Origin: JAFGGG01 sp964634205
GTDB taxonomy: Bacteria; Spirochaetota; Spirochaetia; SZUA-6; RPPD01
Assembly (NCBI GenBank): GCA_964634205.1
Contig: CAZWKE010000052.1
Coordinates: 1 to 18,039, forward strand
DNA length: 18,039 nucleotides
Direction of reading: 5' to 3'
Shown: positions 1 to 6,781 of the stretch, piece by piece
How the letters are laid out: each line of letters begins with the position of its first letter
How positions within the stretch are numbered: position 1 is the first letter of the stretch
Position numbers and translations under genes: made by a program
Notes under the pieces: generated by a model
Database searches by the model: none
What the model was told of the DNA's origin: nothing
The model's input: only the letters and a program-made list of their open reading frames with translations

Positions 1-44
1 TACGGCCGCTTTTTCTTATACTGTGCGCGTGCCGCTGCTTTTTG

Positions 45-896
45 CTATTCTTTCCCCAGTTTTTTGCGGGCCTTTGTATAATCACCGTCAAGAATCATGC
101 GTACCAGGCGCGGCAGGTGCCGGTACATTTTATTTACAAAACCGGCCTCACCGGGCAGAATACCGTATTTCTTCTTTAACACTCCCCTGATCAGGGCCGT
201 GGATACCCGTTCCGGGCTTAACATCTTTACCGACTCGGACATGGCCTGACACTCGGGGGGTTTGGTTTCATTTTCCCTTTCATAGCCGGGAGTATCCGTA
301 TCGGGCGGGTAGAGGATCGATACATTGATGTTATATGGTTTGAGTTCATGACGCAGGACTTCGGACAGGCCCACAATGGCAAACTTACTCGGGCAGTACG
401 TCGCGTACCCGATAATCCCGAAATAACCCATCATGGAAGACACATTAATGATATGGCCCTTCCTGGCCTTCATAAAATGGGGCACCAGGGCCAGGGTAGG
501 GACCAGCTGGCCGTAATAATTAATGTCCATATTTTTTTTAAAATCAGCAAGGTTCAGTTTCTCGATATACTGCGGATGCGCGTACCCCACGTTATTGATC
601 AGGAACTCCGGCACACCGTATTTTTTCAGATAAGCGGAGATTATCGTTTCCACCGCTTTAGGTGCGGTGGTGTCACATGACTGTGTCATGATCACCTGGT
701 TTTTGGCCGTCCGCAGCTTCTCAAGTTCGGTCTGAAGGGTTTGCAGGTCCTGTTTGTTCCGGGCCAGAACCAATAGATTACCGCCGTAGGCAACAATATC
801 ATGGGCTACGGCTCTGCCGATTCCGCGCGATCCGCCGCAGAGGATGGTCTGTGTATTACTGAAGGGTTTTTGTTTTAGAAATTTCTTGACAGGCAT
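45..896 (-). CDS. Short-chain dehydrogenase, 3-ketodihydrosphingosine reductase-like (KDSR family)
   Basis: A 283-residue NAD(P)H-dependent oxidoreductase of the classical SDR fold. Seen in the sequence: the cofactor motif GGSRGIG at residues 21-27, the structural NNVG at 101-104, Ser153/Ser154 before the active-site strand, and the catalytic pair Y167-x-x-x-K171 (YCPSK). After the catalytic helix comes PPDTDTPG, followed by a Glu/Asn-rich TKP stretch. From memory, this block closely matches eukaryotic 3-ketodihydrosphingosine reductases (KDSR/Tsc10), which reduce 3-ketosphinganine to dihydrosphingosine. The reading frame stays open upstream to 1013, but the ATG at 896 is preferred: a GGAG sits about 6 bases before it, it avoids overlapping the upstream gene, and it puts the nucleotide-binding strand near the N-terminus. 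It lies 37 bases after the response regulator gene, probably in the same operon. The SDR assignment is firm. The substrate is inferred, and a different 3-ketolipid or a generic ketoreductase role remains possible. Confidence 0.85.
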   Translation of the reverse strand: MPVKKFLKQKPFSNTQTILCGGSRGIGRAVAHDIVAYGGNLLVLARNKQDLQTLQTELEKLRTAKNQVIMTQSCDTTAPKAVETIISAYLKKYGVPEFLINNVGYAHPQYIEKLNLADFKKNMDINYYGQLVPTLALVPHFMKARKGHIINVSSMMGYFGIIGYATYCPSKFAIVGLSEVLRHELKPYNINVSILYPPDTDTPGYERENETKPPECQAMSESVKMLSPERVSTALIRGVLKKKYGILPGEAGFVNKMYRHLPRLVRMILDGDYTKARKKLGKE

Positions 897-933
897 GTTT
901 TTCTCCGATCTAAAAATATAATTTTTAGGATTA

Positions 934-2484
934 TCATAGTACGGGTATTTTACTTTTTTCAAGGGCAAAAAAGGCGATATCATCGTCGAACTTATTATCC
1001 TGTTTCCACACATGGATGGAGAGTTCCATGTTTTTAATCAATTCATCCAGGTTGTGTTCCCGGTTTTTCAGTATCACCTCGATGATATGCTTGTCGGAAA
1101 ACTCTTTGCTATTTCTGTTCAGTTCGATGAGGCCGTCGGAATAAAGGAAAAGCCGGTCACCGACGGTAAACCCGAACTTTTTTTCCTTGATCTGGATCTC
1201 CGGGAAAACACCGATTGCCTGTCCCTGTGATTCTATTTTTGAAACGGTCCCGTTCTTTTTTTGCAGTACCGGATAGATATGCCCGGCACGGGCGATGGTA
1301 CAGGTATCATCCTGGGTATTAATCACCCCGTACACCAGCGTGAAAAAGGGGTTGTTGTCGGCTTTGAAATAAAAGCGGTTATTTAATTCAACAATTACCT
1401 CCGCCGGGGAAAGCTGGAGCGCGGAACGTTTTTTAGCTTTTGTACGGGAAAAAATACCCTGCTTGGCGATATCGTGCGAGAGAAAGTTATTGATGGCAAT
1501 CGAGAGAATGGCGGCGGAGAACCCGTGCCCCATCACGTCAAGCAGGTAAAAGGCCACATGATGTTCGTCCAGACTCATGAAATTGAAGAGATCGCCCGAA
1601 CCGAACAGGCTCGGATAAAAAATCCACTGGGCCTCAATCCCATTGATGGTTCTGCCCTTTTCCGGCAGGATATTCAACTGGTACTGCTTGGAACGCTTTA
1701 ACTCCAGCTGTATCTCCTTGTCCCGTTTGTTTTCCTCAAGGCTTTTGAAGATGAGAATTATACCGACGACAACATGATTCCCGTTTATGAGGGGGGCGAT
1801 ACTGCAGTCGATCTGTATCTCCCTGCCCTGTTTGTTGATAAGCAGGTAGTTTTGGTAGGTAATGATGGCGTTTTCGACAACCGGTTTGGTAATGGGAATC
1901 AATACAGGTTTCCCGGTCTGCCGGTCAATCAGGGTAAAAATATTAATGATACTTTTGCCGAGTATTTCCGCCTGGTCCGTGTGCAGGATGGAAAGGGCCG
2001 TGTCATTGGCGTACTTAACGGTCCCCTTTGTATCCGCCACGATCACCCCTTCATTCAGGCTGCGCAAAATCAATGAATATTGTTTTCTGCTGCCGATCAG
2101 ATCCTTTTCTTTTTGGGCTTTCGAAAGCGCCATTTCTATGGTTACTTTCAGGTCCCTGTCTTTGAACGGCTTTAGAATGTAGCCGTAGGATTCCGTGAGT
2201 TTGGCTCTTTCCAGTGTTTTTTCATCGGAGTGGGCGGTAAGATACACAACGGGAACGTTGTAATCCTCATGTATTTCTTTTGCCGTGTCGATCCCGTCTT
2301 TTGCTCCCTCTATGCGGATGTCCATCAGAATCAGATCGGGACGGTCGGTGATTACTTTGTTCAGGGCATCGTCACCGGAAGAAACGACATGAGGAACCCC
2401 GTATCCCATTCGTTCCAGAGCTTCCTTTATCTCGAGTGCGACAAGACCTTCATCCTCAACTATCATTATCTGGGTCTTATTCAT
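934..2484 (-). CDS. Response regulator: receiver-PAS-PP2C (RsbU/SpoIIE-type) phosphatase
   Basis: A 516-residue regulator with three parts. Residues 1-120 are a CheY-like receiver with acidic pocket E10/D11, phosphoacceptor D55 in LILMD, T83 in YLTAHS and K105 in YILKPF. Residues about 136-250 form a PAS domain. Residues about 275-516 are a PP2C/SpoIIE Ser/Thr phosphatase, with the metal-binding GSGDLF and DVMGHG motifs and the late YSDGL and DDDIAFF motifs. Such proteins dephosphorylate an anti-sigma-factor antagonist once the receiver is phosphorylated, so the output is probably partner-switching rather than direct DNA binding; no DNA-binding domain is present. The histidine kinase immediately upstream is the natural phosphodonor. 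The frame could start at 2559 (ATG), but the receiver begins properly at the ATG at 2484. Neither start has a convincing Shine-Dalgarno sequence, so the start is uncertain. No antagonist or anti-sigma gene is visible nearby. Confidence 0.9.
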   Translation of the reverse strand: MNKTQIMIVEDEGLVALEIKEALERMGYGVPHVVSSGDDALNKVITDRPDLILMDIRIEGAKDGIDTAKEIHEDYNVPVVYLTAHSDEKTLERAKLTESYGYILKPFKDRDLKVTIEMALSKAQKEKDLIGSRKQYSLILRSLNEGVIVADTKGTVKYANDTALSILHTDQAEILGKSIINIFTLIDRQTGKPVLIPITKPVVENAIITYQNYLLINKQGREIQIDCSIAPLINGNHVVVGIILIFKSLEENKRDKEIQLELKRSKQYQLNILPEKGRTINGIEAQWIFYPSLFGSGDLFNFMSLDEHHVAFYLLDVMGHGFSAAILSIAINNFLSHDIAKQGIFSRTKAKKRSALQLSPAEVIVELNNRFYFKADNNPFFTLVYGVINTQDDTCTIARAGHIYPVLQKKNGTVSKIESQGQAIGVFPEIQIKEKKFGFTVGDRLFLYSDGLIELNRNSKEFSDKHIIEVILKNREHNLDELIKNMELSIHVWKQDNKFDDDIAFFALEKSKIPVL

Positions 2485-2497
2485 AACGCTTTTTTTT

Positions 2498-2526
2498 ATT
2501 GTAGCAGCAGAAATATAAATAAGCAA
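2498..2526 (-). promoter_or_regulatory. Possible internal promoter for the response regulator gene
   Basis: On the minus strand, TTGCTT (2526-2521) and TACAAT (2503-2498) are separated by exactly 17 bases. The -10 box matches the sigma70 consensus at 5 of 6 positions, but the -35 box at only 3. Transcription would start only a few bases before the ATG at 2484, giving a very short leader without a ribosome binding site. This is a pattern match only; the gene may instead be read from the kinase promoter. Confidence 0.3.
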
Positions 2527-2586
2527 GAGATATAACGGCGATTTTGGGTGGCGGATCATACCGAAAAACAGCGACGGACAAACGCT

Positions 2587-4329
2587 TTAAGCGTCTTTGG
2601 AAAACGTGATTTTAAACTCGGTGCCTTCATTTCGAATCACCTCAAACTTCCCTTTGATCTGCTTGGTCAGGGTTTGAATAATCTTCATCCCAAGTGAATC
2701 GCTTTTATGGACATCATACTGACGGGGCAGGCCGATCCCGTTATCACTGACACTGAGGACATAGCGGTCATCCGACAAGACAAAACGTACCGAAATCCTG
2801 TTTTGTTCATCGGTATGGTTTTTTTGTTTTGCCTTGGGAAAGGCGTGTTTTATTGCGTTTACGATCAGTTCATTGATAATCAGTCCGCACACAATACTTC
2901 GGTCCAGGTCCAAAAGTATGGGATCCACCAGAACTTGCAGGCGGATATTCGGGTAGTCTTCTTTGTATGAAGAGGTGATGTAAGCGGCCAGATCCTCGAT
3001 ATATTCGGAAAAGCGTGTGTTTACAAAATCTTCGGAACGGTAGAGTTTTTCATGGATCATGGCGATGGAATAAATGCGGTTTATGGCGGTTGAAAAGGCT
3101 TCCAGTACTTTTTTATCGCTGATGCGGTAGCTTTGCAGTTTCAGCATACTGTTGATCAGTTGAAAATTATTTTTTACGCGGTGGTGGAGTTCACGGAACA
3201 GCATGTTCTTTTCTTCAAGCGATGTTTTCAGGGCCCGGTTGATATCGTGCAATGTGCGGGTCCTCTCCTCTACGCGCAACTCCGACTCATCTTTTATCTG
3301 CCGCAGGCTTTCTTCGGTTCTCTTTAAACTGGTGATGTCCCTGAGTACCAGGATTTTGTTTTTGGGACGTGAACGCCAGTTAAGAATCAGGGAGACACTG
3401 GTGTCGAAAGTAGTCCCGTTAAAGACGATCTCTTCCGTATTATGCTTTTTGTCTCCGGATTTTCGCGCAACCGCGGTAAGTGCCGGTGAAAGCTCCGAGA
3501 GTTGTTTTCCGATGATTTCTTGTGACTTGGGACCGAAAAACTTTTTTACCGCGGGGTTGATATAAAGAATTCGGTTTGCATTGCTTAAAATAATAATAAG
3601 ATCACTCATGGATTCGATGATTGCGTGTTGGGTCAGGGGAATTATTTTGTAGAAGCGCAGGCGCAGGTAATAAATAAAACTGAAACTTACCGGTACGAAT
3701 CCCAGTGGGGTGATTTCATAGCCGTTTATCCAGCCGGAAAAGAACATATCGGTAATATGCGCCAGCAGGGGTATCAGTGAAATAAGCAGCAGGGGGCCGA
3801 TCTTGTTTCGCGGGGCCTTCAGATGTGTCCGTGAACCCCGGAACAGGATAATAAATCCGGAAACGATCAGAATATAGAAATAGGTTATGAAAACATAGTA
3901 TCCTACGGTTTCATCTTTTTCCAGGAGCAGGTTATTGCCCGCCAGTCGAATTTGTTTCCAGATGAGATGATGCATTCCATTGGTAAAAACCAAAATTAAA
4001 AAGATAAAGCAGAGAGAGAATAATACAAGAAAAATCCGCAGTTTGTGTTTTATTTCGGCCTCGACATAATCCAGGCAAAATGAAAACCAGGCCGCGGGAA
4101 TGATGACAATACCGATAAACTCAATGTTATTAAAGAATACCTTGACCGCGATAGCGGAAAAAGCCGCTTCCCCGATCTGTCCGCACAGCCAGATCCATAT
4201 CCCGATAAACATCAACAGACTGTAACCCGGCAGGAGTAATTTCCTGAAGATCCACAGGTAGCCGATCATTATAGTGAGAATGGTTCCCCCCACTATGTAG
4301 GAAAGGATGTAGATTAAATTTGTACTCAT
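2587..4329 (-). CDS. Membrane sensor histidine kinase (7TM sensor, PAS, HisKA_2, HATPase)
   Basis: A 580-residue sensor kinase. Residues 1 to about 225 contain roughly seven hydrophobic segments, resembling the histidine-kinase N-terminal 7TM module. A PAS domain follows at about 232-345 (FFGPKSQEIIGKQL and a DITSLKRTEE exit), then a short coiled coil. The dimerisation/phosphoacceptor segment at about 375-400 carries ELHHRVKNN with H382/H383, the hallmark of the HisKA_2 class. The ATPase domain shows an N box with N486 and N491, a G1 box D529-NGIGLP and a G2 box near SLGMKI (545-550). It autophosphorylates on histidine in response to an unknown membrane or cytoplasmic signal and probably passes phosphate to the receiver-PP2C protein encoded just downstream. 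The ATG at 4329 follows a weak AAGGGTG. It is transcribed divergently from the NIL-domain gene, and a good promoter lies 48 bases upstream. The signal sensed cannot be read from the sequence. Confidence 0.9.
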   Translation of the reverse strand: MSTNLIYILSYIVGGTILTIMIGYLWIFRKLLLPGYSLLMFIGIWIWLCGQIGEAAFSAIAVKVFFNNIEFIGIVIIPAAWFSFCLDYVEAEIKHKLRIFLVLFSLCFIFLILVFTNGMHHLIWKQIRLAGNNLLLEKDETVGYYVFITYFYILIVSGFIILFRGSRTHLKAPRNKIGPLLLISLIPLLAHITDMFFSGWINGYEITPLGFVPVSFSFIYYLRLRFYKIIPLTQHAIIESMSDLIIILSNANRILYINPAVKKFFGPKSQEIIGKQLSELSPALTAVARKSGDKKHNTEEIVFNGTTFDTSVSLILNWRSRPKNKILVLRDITSLKRTEESLRQIKDESELRVEERTRTLHDINRALKTSLEEKNMLFRELHHRVKNNFQLINSMLKLQSYRISDKKVLEAFSTAINRIYSIAMIHEKLYRSEDFVNTRFSEYIEDLAAYITSSYKEDYPNIRLQVLVDPILLDLDRSIVCGLIINELIVNAIKHAFPKAKQKNHTDEQNRISVRFVLSDDRYVLSVSDNGIGLPRQYDVHKSDSLGMKIIQTLTKQIKGKFEVIRNEGTEFKITFSKDA

Positions 4330-4376
4330 TGCGGTTTCACACCCTTAAAAGATCTGTTGCCATGCCTTAGTATTAA

Positions 4377-4405
4377 TTCATAGGTGATTTCGGCGTAGTT
4401 GTCAA
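4377..4405 (-). promoter_or_regulatory. Predicted sigma70-type promoter of the kinase/regulator/SDR operon
   Basis: On the minus strand there is a perfect -35 box TTGACA (4405-4400), a 17-base spacer and TATGAA (4382-4377, 4 of 6 matches to TATAAT). The predicted start near 4370 gives a leader of about 41 bases before the kinase ATG at 4329. The -35 box lies inside one copy of the GTTGTCAAT direct repeat, so a protein binding that repeat could control this promoter. Confidence 0.55.
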
Positions 4406-4438
4406 TCCGCAATTCTTATAAAATTGCTTGTTGTCAAT
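4398..4438. repeat. Direct repeat GTTGTCAAT x2 flanking an inverted repeat; possible operator
   Basis: Two identical 9-base copies of GTTGTCAAT lie at 4398-4406 and 4430-4438, 32 bases apart, which is about three helical turns. Between them, GCAATT (4409-4414) and AATTGC (4422-4427) form an inverted repeat around a 7-base centre. The element sits between the divergent kinase and NIL-gene promoters and covers the kinase -35 box. The arrangement is visible directly; its role as a transcription factor site is inferred, and chance repetition in AT-rich DNA is not excluded. Confidence 0.45.
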
Positions 4439-4447
4439 AAGCCGCTC

Positions 4448-4476
4448 TTGTAAACATACCGCACATTCGCTATGAT
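4448..4476 (+). promoter_or_regulatory. Predicted sigma70-type promoter of the NIL-domain gene
   Basis: TTGTAA (4448-4453) and TATGAT (4471-4476) are separated by exactly 17 bases; they match consensus at 4 and 5 of 6 positions. The predicted start is near 4483, right at the strong ribosome binding site AGGAGGG (4483-4489), so the leader would be only about 14 bases. An alternative start slightly upstream cannot be ruled out. Confidence 0.5.
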
Positions 4477-4496
4477 AAAAACAGGAGGGTCGCGCT

Positions 4497-4718
4497 ATGA
4501 TTAAAAAAGTTGAACTGACAATAAACGGCACCCTGAACAAGGAACCGCTTATTTACAATATTATTAAAAATTTCGATGTCGTCCCCAATATCGTTGAAGC
4601 CTCCTTTTCCACAACTATGGGGTGGGCAATAATTGAGTTCGAGGGAGAGGATGAAGAATTGGATCGCGTTCTTACCTATCTGAGTGAAAAATCCGGGATA
4701 GATATAAAGTTTTCGTAA
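4497..4718 (+). CDS. Free-standing NIL domain protein
   Basis: A 73-residue protein that is entirely one small ferredoxin-like alpha/beta domain. The N-terminal strand (KKVELTING), a helix around YNIIKNFDV, then NIVEASFSTTMGWAIIEFEG and a final helix LDRVLTYLSEKSG match the NIL domain, known as the C-terminal regulatory domain of methionine importer ATPases (MetN) and as a small stand-alone protein. In MetN it binds methionine and inhibits transport. Here no ABC domain is attached and no metNIQ genes are visible, so it may be a soluble amino-acid- or metal-linked sensor; that is inference. The ATG is well supported by AGGAGGG 7 bases upstream. It is the first gene on the plus strand after the divergent promoter region, and ribonuclease Z follows after 77 bases. 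The family call is fairly safe; the function is unknown. Confidence 0.8.
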   Translation: MIKKVELTINGTLNKEPLIYNIIKNFDVVPNIVEASFSTTMGWAIIEFEGEDEELDRVLTYLSEKSGIDIKFS

Positions 4719-4795
4719 AAAGAATATTCTATCGGGAAAACCTCTTTTTTAAAAAATCCAGGTATGGTAAGGTGTGGGCCTTAAGGAAAATATAA

Positions 4796-5719
4796 ATGGC
4801 ATTTGAAGTATTTGTTTTGGGTACGGGCGGCATGATGCCCCTGCCGGGGCGGGCGCTCACCTCGGTGCTGGTACGGCGTGAGGGGGAGCTTTTTCTTTTT
4901 GACTGCGGTGAGGGAACCCAGGTCTCGTTGAAAAAATTGAATTTACGCTGGAAAAAGATTTCAGTAATCCTCATTTCACATACACACGCGGATCATGTTA
5001 CCGGTATTCCCGGCATGCTGATGCTTACCTCCCAGGTGGACAGGACCGAGCCGCTGTACATCATCGGCCCACCGAAAATAAAAGAATACGTTGAGGCCAA
5101 CCGTTCGATTTTGGATATGTATATCAACTATAAAATCGTCGTCAAAGAGGTGGTTGCGGCCGGAGAGGTATTTGCGGGGAACGGATATCGCATCACCGCC
5201 TTCCCATTGCGACATTCCAAACTGTGCATCGGGTATTCCCTCGAGGAAGAATCGCGGCCCGGTGTTTTTTTCCCGGATAAAGCCGGTGAAAAGGGGATCC
5301 CCCGTGGTCCGCTGTGGTCACGCCTGCAGGCGGGGGAAAGTATCACCCTGGAAAACGGGCGGACCGTTTCCCCGGGAGAGGTTATGGGGCCCAAACGGCA
5401 GGGGGCAAAATTAAGCTTTGTTACCGATACCCTGCCCGTTCCGGAAATACCGCGTTACGCGGCCGGGTCGGACCTGTTTATCTGTGAGGGGATGTTCGCC
5501 GAGGAGCTTGCGCAGAGTGCTCTGGAAAAAAAGCACCTGACCGCAACACAGGCCGCCTCACTGGCCAAGCAGGCCGGGGTAAAACGTCTGGCCCTTATCC
5601 ATTACAGCCCCCGCTATACGGACAGAGATCTAAAAGGTTTGTTAAAAGAAGCCAGGGCCGTATTTTCAGAGACGTATCTTACCCATGATCTGCAAAGCAT
5701 GTGGATACCGAATCCATAG
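4796..5719 (+). CDS. rnz: Ribonuclease Z (tRNA 3' processing endonuclease)
   Basis: A 307-residue metallo-beta-lactamase-fold endonuclease that trims the 3' trailer from tRNA precursors in the cytoplasm. The zinc ligands are visible: the HTHADH motif (H62, H64, D66, H67), H140 in PLRH, D211 in FVTDT and H269 in LIHYSPRY. The long insertion with GIPRGPLWSRLQAG, an ENGRTVSPGEVMGP segment and a KLSF strand before D211 is typical of the short bacterial RNase Z form rather than a generic hydrolase. Length is as expected for that form (about 300-330). The ATG at 4796 follows AAGGA (4783-4787) at a good spacing. It may be cotranscribed with the NIL-domain gene 77 bases upstream. Nothing suggests damage or transfer. 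A minor alternative is a related MBL phosphodiesterase, but the RNase Z-specific blocks make this unlikely. Confidence 0.92.
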   Translation: MAFEVFVLGTGGMMPLPGRALTSVLVRREGELFLFDCGEGTQVSLKKLNLRWKKISVILISHTHADHVTGIPGMLMLTSQVDRTEPLYIIGPPKIKEYVEANRSILDMYINYKIVVKEVVAAGEVFAGNGYRITAFPLRHSKLCIGYSLEEESRPGVFFPDKAGEKGIPRGPLWSRLQAGESITLENGRTVSPGEVMGPKRQGAKLSFVTDTLPVPEIPRYAAGSDLFICEGMFAEELAQSALEKKHLTATQAASLAKQAGVKRLALIHYSPRYTDRDLKGLLKEARAVFSETYLTHDLQSMWIPNP

Positions 5720-5742
5720 ACTTATATAACCGTTTTGCTTCC

Positions 5743-5771
5743 TTGACGGTGACAACGAAAATATTTATTTT
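5743..5771 (+). promoter_or_regulatory. Possible promoter of the Gld-like exporter operon
   Basis: TTGACG (5743-5748, 5 of 6 matches) and TATTTT (5766-5771, 4 of 6) are separated by 17 bases in the 117-base gap between rnz and the ABC ATPase gene. The predicted leader is about 59 bases. No clear rho-independent terminator for rnz is visible in this gap, so read-through from rnz is also possible. Confidence 0.4.
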
Positions 5772-5836
5772 AAAGACTGCTTCGGGTGTAACCATTTGGG
5801 TTTAGATTTGTATTTTTTTACGAATGGGGTAAATAA

Positions 5837-6781
5837 ATGATACAGGTAGATAATTTAGGAAAAAACTACGGGAACGTAAAAGCGGTAAAGGGTGTGGCCT
5901 TTTCGGTGCAGGGGAGTGAGATTGTGGGATTACTGGGTCCGAACGGTGCCGGTAAAACCACAATTATGAAAATCCTTACGGGATATCTGTTTCCCTCCTT
6001 TGGTATGGTGAATATTGACGACAAGAATATAATGGAACAGGGCAGGGAAATAAAAGAGGTGGTCGGGTATCTGCCCGAAAACACGCCGCTATATATGGAT
6101 TTGAATGTATATGAATATTTGAACTTTGTGGCCGACGCGCGTCACCTGGAGGGTGAACACCGCAAAGAGCGGATTGAGCGGGTTATTGAGGAATGCGGGC
6201 TTAGGCGGATGCTCTATCGTAATATCTCCGAGCTTTCCAAGGGATTCAGACAGCGTGTGGGCCTGGCGCAGGCCATCATCCACGATCCGAAAATCCTCAT
6301 CCTGGATGAACCGACTTCCGGGCTGGATCCCAACCAGATCCTTGACATCCGCGATCTTATCAAGCGTATGGGGAAAAAGAAGACCGTCATGATTTCCACC
6401 CATATTCTGCAGGAGGTTGAGGCAATCTGCAATCGTGTGCTTATTTTAAACGAGGGCAGGATTGTGGCCCAGGGCACAACCGAGGAGATTGGGAAGGAGC
6501 TGAAGGGAGAAGCGCTGTTATACCTGACCATCAAGGCCTCCGACAACACCGCGGTGGCAAAAGAGCTTGCCGCGTGCGGGGCCGTGGAGAAACTGCTTGA
6601 GTGTGAACCCGAAAACAGCGGCCGGATTCGGGCCAAGGTATCCCTGGCCCCGGGAGCGGATTCCTTGGAAAAAATATTCGACTGGGCGGTAGCCAAAAAT
6701 TATAAACTGCTTGCCATGGTACCGGAGAAAATAAGCCTGGAAGATATCTTCATCAAACTGACGCGGGAGGGTGAAAAATAA
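5837..6781 (+). CDS. ABC transporter ATP-binding protein, GldA-like
   Basis: A 314-residue ATPase that powers an ABC-2 type membrane complex from the cytoplasmic face. Visible motifs: Walker A GPNGAGKT (34-41), an unusual Q-loop reading YLPENTPLY (about 78-86) as in many GldA/CcmA-type ATPases, signature LSKGFRQ (133-139), Walker B LILD with catalytic E158, D-loop SGLDPNQ and switch H189. The about 95 residues after the switch form the extra C-terminal domain common in this exporter subfamily. The ATG is preceded by GGGG at a usable spacing, though the site is not strong. Its stop codon overlaps the permease start by one base (TAATG), implying translational coupling. The permease, GldG-type and DUF4340 genes follow, so this is the motor of that complex. 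The substrate is unknown. The gldA name refers to the Bacteroidetes gliding gene and is not evidence of gliding here. Confidence 0.92.
   Translation: MIQVDNLGKNYGNVKAVKGVAFSVQGSEIVGLLGPNGAGKTTIMKILTGYLFPSFGMVNIDDKNIMEQGREIKEVVGYLPENTPLYMDLNVYEYLNFVADARHLEGEHRKERIERVIEECGLRRMLYRNISELSKGFRQRVGLAQAIIHDPKILILDEPTSGLDPNQILDIRDLIKRMGKKKTVMISTHILQEVEAICNRVLILNEGRIVAQGTTEEIGKELKGEALLYLTIKASDNTAVAKELAACGAVEKLLECEPENSGRIRAKVSLAPGADSLEKIFDWAVAKNYKLLAMVPEKISLEDIFIKLTREGEK

Noticed and set aside
1..44. Possible terminator after the SDR gene
   Set aside because: GC-rich and A/T-rich stretches are present, but no stable inverted repeat can be paired, and the region is cut by the window edge.
897..1013. N-terminal extension of the SDR reading frame (39 extra residues)
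   Set aside because: It overlaps the 3' end of the response regulator gene, has no ribosome binding site, and the family normally begins shortly before the cofactor-binding strand. The ATG at 896 has GGAG upstream.
4721..4730. Perfect palindrome AGAATATTCT downstream of the NIL-domain gene
   Set aside because: It is a short AT-rich palindrome expected by chance, with no second copy or promoter association seen.
4768..4783. Small hairpin TAAGG-N6-CCTTA just before the rnz ribosome binding site
   Set aside because: The stem is only five base pairs with three A-T pairs. It is too weak to call a terminator or riboswitch, although it touches the AAGGA site.
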